Source: Sedimentitalea xiamensis (GTDB taxonomy: Bacteria; Pseudomonadota; Alphaproteobacteria; Rhodobacterales; Rhodobacteraceae). Taken from it: a stretch of DNA of 64,000 bases. The stretch lies in contig NZ_JASNJE010000006.1 in assembly GCF_030164465.1 (NCBI RefSeq), positions 62,001 through 126,000 of the forward strand. The letters run 5' to 3'. Positions 56,560-63,420 of this stretch are shown here, piece after piece. How positions within the stretch are numbered: position 1 is the first letter of the stretch; each line of letters opens with the position of its first letter. Under the pieces are notes generated by a model. That model was not told the DNA's origin, searched no databases, and was given only the letters and a program-made list of their open reading frames with translations. The position numbers and the translations under genes are program-made.

Positions 56560-56889
56560 TCAAGAACAGTGGAGTTCCGCGTCGCGCAGCGTCAGCCACA
56601 CACCGTCCGCGGCGGTAATCGTCAACGCGTCCACCCGCGCAGCGCCCGACGAGGCGCCGGAAAACCCGGTGACCCCTACCTCTCGCCCTGCGCCCGACAA
56701 CCTGTTCTGAAGAAACCGCTCGATCCGGGTCTCGCCGTCGGTCCACGCCGGCAAGGGCAGGACGGCCACCAACAAGAGAACGAGCTGGGTTACTCGGCAA
56801 ATGCAGGAAAAATGCGGTTGAAGGTTTCTCAAAGGAGGTATCTCCAACTGCTCCGGTCCTAGGGATTCTCTTCTGGCAGCCGGGTCCAT
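56560..56889 (-). pseudogene. tamB: 5' fragment of tamB (translocation and assembly module)
   Basis: 109 codons. After a signal-like LVLLLVAVLPLPAWTDG the frame reads FLQNRLSGAGREVGVTGF, then VDALTITAADGVWLTLRDAE, which is the N-terminal pattern of Rhodobacteraceae TamB. Full TamB exceeds 1000 residues; here homology stops a few codons later at a TGA. There is no tamA upstream. It is therefore a truncated remnant. The start codon is unclear: ATG at 56889 gives a leader unlike the family, and TTG at 56832 fits the signal better. Confidence 0.7.
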
Positions 56890-56927
56890 GGCTGCCTTGG
56901 CATTATTCGTGTGTCAGTCGGGCTCTC

Positions 56928-56939
56928 GGCGATATCGCC
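56928..56939. repeat. 12-bp palindrome GGCGATATCGCC
   Basis: A perfect dyad 86 bases upstream of the small membrane protein start. It may be an operator or a chance dyad in GC-rich DNA. Confidence 0.35.
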
Positions 56940-57024
56940 TGTAGCGGCGTCGCGTTTTCTGTGGACAGAAGGGCGTTTGTCTTTCAGGATGCGATCTGAC
57001 CTATTAGAAACGGAGTTCTCATTT

Positions 57025-57186
57025 ATGAAACGTCTTGCTGCCCTGATCGGCGTCTTGGTCGCTTCTCCGGTCGTTGCGCACGAAGCCGGCCCGATTGCAC
57101 ACAACCATCCCCACGGCATCGAAACCGCGGTCGCCCTGCTGGCGCTTGGTCTCGTCGCATTCGCGGTCTGGAAAGTGCGCCGCTGA
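57025..57186 (+). CDS. 53-residue exported His-containing membrane protein
   Basis: MKRLAALIGVLVASPVVA is a signal peptide, followed by a histidine-rich stretch HEAGPIAHNHPHGIE and a C-terminal membrane segment TAVALLALGLVAFAVW ending in KVRR. This tripartite plan recurs in small roseobacter proteins of unknown function. The histidines suggest metal binding. Longer in-frame starts would hide the signal. It sits alone between two gene fragments on the other strand. Confidence 0.72.
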   Translation: MKRLAALIGVLVASPVVAHEAGPIAHNHPHGIETAVALLALGLVAFAVWKVRR

Positions 57187-57240
57187 GGCATCCGGCTGCC
57201 TGATTCCCCGTAAGTGCCTGACGTGACTGGTTGCATGGGG

Positions 57241-57618
57241 TCAACGGCCAGCAATACGTTCCACCAACTCACGATACCTTGGGTCGTGCTCGACCCCTCC
57301 GGTTTCCAGAAACGAAACGGTCTGCGCGACGACAAAAGGATTGTTCATCAGCAGGGTGTGGCCGACCGGAAGCACGATGTGGTCGGTCATGCCCGCAATG
57401 CGCGTGCTATCGACCGAAACCGCTTCGTCCTCGGGGCCGGGGATCAGGCTCGAGAACAGCGGGTTGAGCGAGACGTTCCCGGCGTTCGAGCCAAGGTCGA
57501 AATCGACCGGACCAAGGGGGTTCACCAGAGACTGGTCGTCGGTTCTTGGTTCCTGCGCAGCGGGGCCGGATAGCTTGTTGAACAGCGCCGGGTCGCTGAA
57601 GCGGTCGATGATCTCGGA
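57241..57618 (-). pseudogene. 3' fragment of an alpha/beta hydrolase gene
   Basis: The last ~125 codons read IIDRFSDPALFNKLSGP, VSLNPLFSSLIPG, EDEAVSVDSTRIAGMTDH, LPVGHTLLMNNPFVV, which is the C-terminal part of an esterase/lipase-like hydrolase with its terminal His region. The frame stays open upstream but there it only shadows the antiporter gene in another frame. The nucleophile GxSxG and N-terminal half are missing. Homology starts right at the end of the mrp operon, consistent with a junction that cut this gene. Confidence 0.7.
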
Positions 57619-57639
57619 CCCGGCACTCAGCGAGCCGGG
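57619..57639. terminator. hairpin at end of mrp operon
   Basis: A six-base stem CCCGGC/GCCGGG with a nine-base loop overlaps the stop of the last mrp gene and lies at the boundary with the hydrolase fragment. There is no T-run, so termination is uncertain. Confidence 0.35.
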
Positions 57640-60600
57640 ATCAAGGGCAGGGCCACAGCAACAGCGAGGAAGTAGAGCAGCGTCAGCAAAACATAGGTCT
57701 GCGCGTTGCCGGTGTAGATGCGCCGTACGGTATCCGCGACCCGGTTCGTGCCCGCCGTCACGCCCCGCCAGAAGGTGATCGCGAGTGGCGGCATGAGCGC
57801 CGGCGGCAGGGGCGAGGCGGAAACGAGTGCCGCGCGGGCGGTCGGGACGACCCTCCGATCCCTGACGGCGGTCCACCAGAGCAGCGTCAGCACCGCAACC
57901 GCGACCAGGGCACTCAGCATCATCGGCGTCGGATCCCAGAGGCCGTAGATCGTTTCGAGCGATTGCCCCTGCCAGACCAGCGTTGCGGCAAACTCCGGGT
58001 CGATGGCGGCGGAAACCGGCTCCATTAGCAGTTTGGGGAAGAACGAGAGGACGAGGATGCCGCCCACCAGCAGGACTTGGGGAAGCAGAAGCGCCGGCGA
58101 CGCTTCGCCCCGAGCGCCACCAGCGGCGGGCGGGCCGAGGAAAAGCGCGGTGAACAGCCGGACCATGTACCAGAGGCCAAGGAACGTTGCGATCGCGCCG
58201 GCGATGGCAAGTTCGGCCCAGCCTTTCTCCATCATTGCCGCGAGGAGCAGCCATTTCGAGCCGAAACCCATCAGCGGCGGCAGCCCCGACATGGAAAGGA
58301 GCGCGACCGCGACCATTGCGGCGGTGACCGGCATGGCGCGCAGCAACCCGCCCGCGTCCGCCAGCAGGCTGCTTCCGGTCCGGTGCGCAACACCTGCGAC
58401 GGCGAGGAACAGGATGCCCTTGACCAGCATGTGGCTGGCCACGAGGTAGAGCGCCGTCACCCATCCGAGGTGCCCCATCAGCCCGATTGCGGTGACGATG
58501 TATCCCAGCTGGCTCATGCTGGAATAGGCCAGAAGGCGCTTCGTCTCGGCCTGGCGCAGCGCCAGCAACGCTCCGGCGATGGTGGTGGCCATCCCGATCC
58601 AGGCGAGCGTGCGCCCGAATTCGACTTCCATCTGCGAGCGCAGCACCAGGTATCCGGTCAGCAACAGGCCGAAGATCGCGGCCTTGCTGACCACGGCGGA
58701 CAGCAGCGCGGTGACATCGTCGGTGGCCTCGGCATAGGCGCCGGGTTGCCAGACGTGCACCCCGATGGCGGCCGCCTTGATCAGGAAGCCTGTGACCAGC
58801 AGCGCAACACCGAGCCCGTCGCCGGAGCCAAGGGCGATGATCGCGTAGATCGACCGCGTCCCGGCATCGGCCGCGATCATCGCGAACCCCGCCATCAGGC
58901 AGAAGGCCGCCGCGAGGGAGAAGATCAGGAAGCGCAGGGCCTCGCCGCGCGCGGCCTCCCGACGGGCGATCAGGAACGCCGAGGCAAGCGTGACGAATTC
59001 CCAGGCGGTGTAGAAGGCCAACCCGGTAGGCGCCGCCAGGAGCGACTGGATCGAGAGCAGCAGCACGGCGACCCATGGATAGTGCCCGCGCCGCGGACCG
59101 GGCCATGCCATACCCGCGAATGCGATGACGAGACCACCGGCCAGCAGCACCGGGCCGAAGAGGCCGGCGATCCCCTCGGGGCGGGGAAGCAGCAGGCTGC
59201 CCGCGGCGACGATGGCCAGCATCGCGACCGCCTTGATGCGCCCGGGAAGTGGCTCCGCCAGCAGCAGGGCCGCGCCGGCAAGCAAAGGCAGCACGGTGGA
59301 AATCGTGAGCGCCCCGGAGGCCATGGCGCCGGCCGCACCACCGATTGCCAGGAAGATCGCAAAGCCGACCGGGGGGAGCACGTCCTGGAGCGTTAGCGCA
59401 TCGTCCGCCTCTTCGCTCTCGCTTTTCTCCGCAGGGCCAAGGGCTCGGAAGAACCAGCGGAACAGGTATGCCGCTTCGAACAACGACCCGATCAGGATCA
59501 CGCCGATCAGCACCGGGCGCTGCGCCTCGGCCAGTTGCAGGATCAGTTCCCACTTGGCCCAGAAACCCGGAAAGGGCGGCAGTCCGGCGATTGCGACAAC
59601 GAAAACGCCGAGCAGCAGCGCCAGTGCGGGTTTGGCGGCGAGCGACAACGGCTGATCCACACGGCGCGCGCGCAGCGCCCCGGCGAGACAGAAGAGCCCG
59701 GCCTTGGCCAGAAGATGGTTTACGAACAGCCCGAACAGGACGTAGGGCGCTACTTCGTTGGCGCCGATGTCCGTCAGGACGGCGAGCGCAATGAGCAGGA
59801 GGGCCATCTGCCCGATGGAGGAATAGCCTAACAGGCGAAAGACATTCTGCTGCCGCAAGCCCGCGAGGTTGGAAGCCAGGAAGGTCAGCGCGGCGCCGAC
59901 GGTGAGCAGGCCGAGCGCTTGGTCATAGAGCGGCAGCAGCTTGCCCAGGGCGAAGATCAGCCCCGCCGAACCGACCACGGACAGGAAAGCCGCCAACGGC
60001 GGCGGGGCGGTTTCGTAGACATCAAGCCCCCAGCCGCCTGCGGGATAGGGTTTCATCTCGATCAGGAATCCCGCGAGGACCATCGCCAGGGCGGTTCCGG
60101 CAATCGGTGCGGCCAGGGGCGGAGCCGCCTCGATCAGCAGGTCGATGTTGAGATGACCGGTGGCCTTGTAAAGGAGCACCGCACCAAGCAAGACCAGCGC
60201 GGAGGCGACCATTGTTGCAGTGATGTACTTGAACGCCGCCTGGACACCGGCACGACTGGTGGAAAGTGCCAGCAGGCCATAGGTTCCGACCGACAGGATC
60301 TCAAGAAAAACGAACAGGTTGAAGAGGTCGCGCGTCTGGATGAGGCCGTTCACGCCCATGGTCGCGATCAGGAAAAGCAGCAGCGGCACGTATTTGGTCC
60401 GGATCGTCTGCCAGAAGCTGATGGCCAGCATCGCGGCAGCGAGCGTGGCGCTGGCCGAGACGGCGGCTTCCCACGGCCCGAAGCGAAGGTTGATCGATAC
60501 CGGCGGCAGGGCGCCGGCCGTGGTGATCTCGATCGTTTCGCCCGATTGCAGCACCGACAGCGCCGGAACGACCGCACAGAGGGTCATACCAAGCATCGCG

Positions 60601-60716
60601 ACGACGAACCCGGCGTGCAGCCAGCGTTTTCCGACCTGATAGAGGATTGGCAGCAGGAAACCGCCGCCGAGACCGAACAGATAGATCCCGAGGGGGTGCA
60701 GGTGAAGTGCGCTCAT
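57627..60716 (-). CDS. Mrp antiporter large subunit with two fused antiporter-like modules
   Basis: 1029 residues, about 28 hydrophobic segments. Residues ~1-480 form one complex-I-like antiporter module (DLFNLFVFLEILSVGTYG, LLGYSSIGQMALLLIAL, FPGFWAKWELI) and ~490-1029 a second (AFYTAWEFVTLASAFL, VWQPGAYAEATDDVTALLS, LAYSSMSQLGYIVTAIG, MGFGSKWLLL). Canonical Mrp complexes carry such modules on separate MrpA and MrpD proteins. It would conduct protons against Na+ or K+. Start overlaps the mrpC stop by 4 bases. Confidence 0.9.
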   Translation of the reverse strand: MSALHLHPLGIYLFGLGGGFLLPILYQVGKRWLHAGFVVAMLGMTLCAVVPALSVLQSGETIEITTAGALPPVSINLRFGPWEAAVSASATLAAAMLAISFWQTIRTKYVPLLLFLIATMGVNGLIQTRDLFNLFVFLEILSVGTYGLLALSTSRAGVQAAFKYITATMVASALVLLGAVLLYKATGHLNIDLLIEAAPPLAAPIAGTALAMVLAGFLIEMKPYPAGGWGLDVYETAPPPLAAFLSVVGSAGLIFALGKLLPLYDQALGLLTVGAALTFLASNLAGLRQQNVFRLLGYSSIGQMALLLIALAVLTDIGANEVAPYVLFGLFVNHLLAKAGLFCLAGALRARRVDQPLSLAAKPALALLLGVFVVAIAGLPPFPGFWAKWELILQLAEAQRPVLIGVILIGSLFEAAYLFRWFFRALGPAEKSESEEADDALTLQDVLPPVGFAIFLAIGGAAGAMASGALTISTVLPLLAGAALLLAEPLPGRIKAVAMLAIVAAGSLLLPRPEGIAGLFGPVLLAGGLVIAFAGMAWPGPRRGHYPWVAVLLLSIQSLLAAPTGLAFYTAWEFVTLASAFLIARREAARGEALRFLIFSLAAAFCLMAGFAMIAADAGTRSIYAIIALGSGDGLGVALLVTGFLIKAAAIGVHVWQPGAYAEATDDVTALLSAVVSKAAIFGLLLTGYLVLRSQMEVEFGRTLAWIGMATTIAGALLALRQAETKRLLAYSSMSQLGYIVTAIGLMGHLGWVTALYLVASHMLVKGILFLAVAGVAHRTGSSLLADAGGLLRAMPVTAAMVAVALLSMSGLPPLMGFGSKWLLLAAMMEKGWAELAIAGAIATFLGLWYMVRLFTALFLGPPAAGGARGEASPALLLPQVLLVGGILVLSFFPKLLMEPVSAAIDPEFAATLVWQGQSLETIYGLWDPTPMMLSALVAVAVLTLLWWTAVRDRRVVPTARAALVSASPLPPALMPPLAITFWRGVTAGTNRVADTVRRIYTGNAQTYVLLTLLYFLAVAVALPLIPAR

Positions 60717-61075
60717 TCGCGGCTCTCCGTGAAAGCGTCGACGTTGAGCGTGCCGTGAAGCCGGTAGAGGCGGATGGCGTAGGCCAGAGTGATCGCGGTC
60801 ACGGCGAAACCGATGACAATGGCCGTCACCGCCAGCGCCGCGTTGATCGGATCCACGAAGACTGTCGCGGCGGTCGTGTCGGCGTCGAGGATGGGTGCCG
60901 TGCCACCCTGAACGTAACCCAATGCAACAACGATGATTGCAATCCCGCTGTCGACGAGGCTGAATCCGATCACCATCTTCAGGATGTTGCGATGGATCAG
61001 GATCGCGGAATAGCCGAGCAGGACGAGGCCGAAACCTGTCACCATCAAGACAGTTGAAACCGGAAGTGCAGTCAT
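60713..61075 (-). CDS. mrpC: Mrp antiporter subunit C (NuoK-like)
   Basis: 120 residues from the ATG at 61075, three membrane segments. VLLGYSAILIHRNILKMVIG and DPINAALAVTAIVIGFAVTA are the NuoK/MrpC pattern. It is part of the antiporter membrane arm. A longer frame adds 24 hydrophilic residues and is rejected. Confidence 0.92.
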   Translation of the reverse strand: MTALPVSTVLMVTGFGLVLLGYSAILIHRNILKMVIGFSLVDSGIAIIVVALGYVQGGTAPILDADTTAATVFVDPINAALAVTAIVIGFAVTAITLAYAIRLYRLHGTLNVDAFTESRE

Positions 61076-61091
61076 AGCTCCCCCAACGGCC

Positions 61092-61796
61092 TTAACCCCG
61101 GAACCTTTCGAGGACGACCGAGAGCTCCGCGGCAACCTTGATCCCAAGCAACAAGGAAACCAGCGGGATCGCGCCGCCGCTGACGAAATGGCCGAGTTCC
61201 CCGGCGGGAAGGAACCGCGGATCGAGGAAGCCGCCGGCGAAAACCAGGCCGAAAACTCCGACCGCGACGAACAGAACCCCGACGCCCGACTCCAGGGCGC
61301 TGAACGCTTTCACGTTGATCGCCGAAGCCACCCGGGCGATCATGTAGAACTCGATGCCGGTGGCGATGATCGCGCCGCCCTGAAAGCCGCCACCGGCCGA
61401 CAGATGGCCGAACAGGATCACATAGGCCCCGAAAACGCCAATCAGCGGCAGCAGGGCGAAGTGACCGCTGTGGATGATCTCACCGGCATTCTCGGACAGG
61501 CGCGGTGTCTCTGACGCAACGGGATTGTCCATCGGTTGCAGCAGCGGACCGAGGCTCGCGGCTACCATGTAGAGCACGGCGACCTCTCCCAGTGTGTCGA
61601 AGCTGCGATATGCGAGAAGGATACCGGTAACGACATTCGGGACCGACAGTTCTTCCGGGCTGAGCCGGATGTAACCGGCGGCGAGTTGGCCAAGCGCGGT
61701 GGGCTCGACATGGGCGCCGACGAGCCGCGAAAAGGCAAATGCCAGACCGGCAAGCGCGAGGGCGCTCAGGCCGAGATGGACCGTTCGCCCAGTCAC
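61092..61796 (-). CDS. mrpB: MbhE-MrpB fusion subunit
   Basis: 234 residues with a GTG start overlapping the mrpG stop. The first ~95 residues (LSVPNVVTGILLAYRSFDTLGE) match the MbhE-like segment that normally ends MrpA; the rest (LSAGGGFQGGAIIATGIEF, GHFVSGGAIPLVSLLLGIKV) is MrpB/MnhB. It is a membrane subunit of the cation/proton antiporter. A 16-base gap follows before mrpC. Confidence 0.9.
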   Translation of the reverse strand: MTGRTVHLGLSALALAGLAFAFSRLVGAHVEPTALGQLAAGYIRLSPEELSVPNVVTGILLAYRSFDTLGEVAVLYMVAASLGPLLQPMDNPVASETPRLSENAGEIIHSGHFALLPLIGVFGAYVILFGHLSAGGGFQGGAIIATGIEFYMIARVASAINVKAFSALESGVGVLFVAVGVFGLVFAGGFLDPRFLPAGELGHFVSGGAIPLVSLLLGIKVAAELSVVLERFRG

Positions 61797-62113
61797 TGTG
61801 CACGTTCCTCCGGTCTTTCCCCTTCAGGAACGTCCCCCTCTGTCCGTCCTGTCTTCAGCCCGGCGCGCGCCAGCGCGTGGGAGGAGATCGGATTGCTGAT
61901 GAAGACGAAAGCGATGATCAGCACGTATTGCACGGCGCGTTCAGGGTGCAGCACCGCCAGCCCGGAAAGGATAAGGCCCGCGCCAAGCGTGGTCGCCTTG
62001 GTGCCCGTCTGCAGGCGGCTGATCGGGTCCGGCATCCGTAGCAGCCCGAGGGCGGCGGAAAAGACGAAGACGGAGCCAATGAACATGAGAAAGCTGGCAA
62101 CGAGTTCGATCAT
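61793..62113 (-). CDS. mrpG: Mrp antiporter subunit G
   Basis: 106 residues starting MIELVASFLMFIGSVF at 62113. ALGLLRMPDPISRLQTGTKA and the following TTLGAGLILSG are the MrpG/MnhG signature. The start overlaps the stop of the DUF4040 gene by 4 bases. The C-terminal tail is charged (about 20 residues). Confidence 0.92.
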   Translation of the reverse strand: MIELVASFLMFIGSVFVFSAALGLLRMPDPISRLQTGTKATTLGAGLILSGLAVLHPERAVQYVLIIAFVFISNPISSHALARAGLKTGRTEGDVPEGERPEERAQ

Positions 62114-62361
62114 CTGTCGGATTTCCCCGGATACCCGGCCTTCTTGAGAGCGTAGAGAAAGATGAAGATCCCCAGTCCCGAACCGATGGCGGCTTCGGCC
62201 ATTGCCACGTCTGGCGCACCGAGAAGCAGGAAGGCGAGCGACGCGAAGAGACCAGCCGCGCCGGCGCTGACCGATGCCATCAGGACATCGGACAGCACAA
62301 CCGCCAAAACCCCGCCGAGCAGGATTGCCGCGCAGATCACGATGATGAAGATGTCGAGCAT
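62110..62361 (-). CDS. DUF4040/MbhD-like Mrp subunit
   Basis: 83 residues, three membrane segments. VVLSDVLMASVSAGAAGLFASLAFLLLGAPDVAMAEAAIG is the MbhD (DUF4040) pattern, quoted here in two overlapping parts: VVLSDVLMASVSAGAAGLF and LLLGAPDVAMAEAAIG. In canonical Mrp this segment is the C-terminal part of MrpA; here it is a free subunit. ATG shares one base with the mrpF stop. Confidence 0.88.
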   Translation of the reverse strand: MLDIFIIVICAAILLGGVLAVVLSDVLMASVSAGAAGLFASLAFLLLGAPDVAMAEAAIGSGLGIFIFLYALKKAGYPGKSDR

Positions 62362-62621
62362 CAGAGGCCGCGCTCCAAATACCGGGCGACGGCGAGAACC
62401 GACACGAAGCTGAGCAGGCCATAGGTCAGCGCGACGTCGAGATAGGCTGTCCGGCCCGACACATGCGCGTAGACGGCGATCAGCACGATTGCGACGATGG
62501 TCAGCACGTCCAGCGCGACGATCCTGTCGATCAGTGTGGGTCCCATGGCCAGTCTCACGAGGCTGCAGAGGATGGCACCGGCGACAAGAACGCCTGAGGC
62601 CTGGATCAGAAGGTCAGCCAA
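62361..62621 (-). CDS. mrpF: Mrp antiporter subunit F
   Basis: 86 residues, three membrane segments. RLAMGPTLIDRIVALDVLT carries the conserved Asp of MrpF/MnhF, and YLDVALTYGLLSFVSVLA follows. It overlaps the mrpE end by 8 bases. Confidence 0.93.
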   Translation of the reverse strand: MADLLIQASGVLVAGAILCSLVRLAMGPTLIDRIVALDVLTIVAIVLIAVYAHVSGRTAYLDVALTYGLLSFVSVLAVARYLERGL

Positions 62622-63129
62622 TCGCGTTCTCCACCAGTGTTTCGAATTCGCGGACGCTGCCCTCTGTCCCGGCGACGAGAGCGCTGTCGAGGAGGTGAAG
62701 GTGGATCCGTTCGTCTTCGAGGTCGATCACCAGGGACCCCGGTGTGAGAGTCAGGGTGTTGGTGAGCGCAAGCCGTTCTCGCGGCCGGGCGAGACGTGTG
62801 GAGACATGCATCGTCACGGGCGAGATATTCACGCGTGGAGAATATACATAACCCATAACTGAAATATTGGATTTGACGATCTCCCGCATGAAGACGGCAA
62901 GATAGCGGAGGCCGGCAGCGAGTTGACGCGGCTTAAGGCTGAATCCATCCCAAAAATCCGTCATGCGGCTTGCCAAAATAGCAATTCCGAACGAGACAAT
63001 GAGGCCCGCAGCCATGCGCGCCAATTCGGTCGATGCAGTCACGGCCATCCAGATTACAAAAAAAGTGACCCAAGCCCCCCAGAATCCGTTTGTTTCATTT
63101 TTTTCGTCCGAGCGATATCTTTTGGACAT
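62614..63129 (-). CDS. mrpE: Mrp antiporter subunit E
   Basis: 171 residues, first gene of the operon. Two N-terminal membrane segments, then FMREIVKSNISVMGYV and TLTLTPGSLVIDLEDERIHLH, the MrpE signature. It lacks ion-conducting residues and is thought to aid assembly. A hairpin lies seven bases upstream of its ATG. Confidence 0.92.
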   Translation of the reverse strand: MSKRYRSDEKNETNGFWGAWVTFFVIWMAVTASTELARMAAGLIVSFGIAILASRMTDFWDGFSLKPRQLAAGLRYLAVFMREIVKSNISVMGYVYSPRVNISPVTMHVSTRLARPRERLALTNTLTLTPGSLVIDLEDERIHLHLLDSALVAGTEGSVREFETLVENAIG

Positions 63130-63135
63130 TTCATC

Positions 63136-63165
63136 AGCCCCCGATTTCCATCGAAGGGGCTTTTT
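63136..63165 (+). terminator. hairpin with T-run on + strand, leader hairpin on - strand
   Basis: Stem AGCCCC-CGAT / ATCG-(AA)-GGGGCT with loop TTCC, followed by five Ts on the + strand, the form of an intrinsic terminator. No + strand gene ends here. Read on the - strand, the same hairpin lies just before the mrpE ATG and could mask its ribosome site. Confidence 0.55.
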
Positions 63166-63327
63166 CCGTCAGATCCAATGTCTCGCGACAATTCAAGTCA
63201 GGACATGTCGTCCGGGGGGACGGAGTGCATGATCCGCCAATTGAAGATCGTGCTTTCGACGAAAGATCATGCATTTCATCAAAAAATCCTGGATAATGCC
63301 GGCAGGCACCAATGCGACACAAGGGCA

Positions 63328-63340
63328 CCGAACGGTTCGG
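63328..63340. promoter_or_regulatory. candidate operator, 13-bp dyad
   Basis: CCGAACGGTTCGG, a perfect dyad with a one-base centre, lies four bases upstream of the -35 element of the RND adaptor promoter. Its size and place fit a TetR- or MarR-type repressor site. No such regulator gene is in the window. Confidence 0.5.
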
Positions 63341-63344
63341 CTTC

Positions 63345-63374
63345 TTGACCAAGCCTACAGCAAGCTCCTATACG
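63345..63374 (+). promoter_or_regulatory. sigma70-like promoter of the RND adaptor gene
   Basis: TTGACC and TATACG are separated by 18 bases, the best promoter match near a gene start in this window. It predicts a transcript start near 63381, some 40 bases before the ATG. Confidence 0.55.
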
Positions 63375-63420
63375 GAAACAAGGTTCATATTCGGGAATAT
63401 GACGAGGGAGTTAGCATTTG

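Noticed and set aside
56820-56845. ACCTCCTTT on the minus strand resembling the 3' end of 16S rRNA
   Set aside because: Only nine bases match and no rRNA sequence surrounds it. On the plus strand it looks like a Shine-Dalgarno but has no start codon after it.
57619-59553. The upstream part of the frame that ends in the hydrolase fragment
   Set aside because: It overlaps the 1029-residue antiporter gene in a different frame of the same strand and is Arg/Gly-rich. Only the last ~125 codons resemble a protein family.
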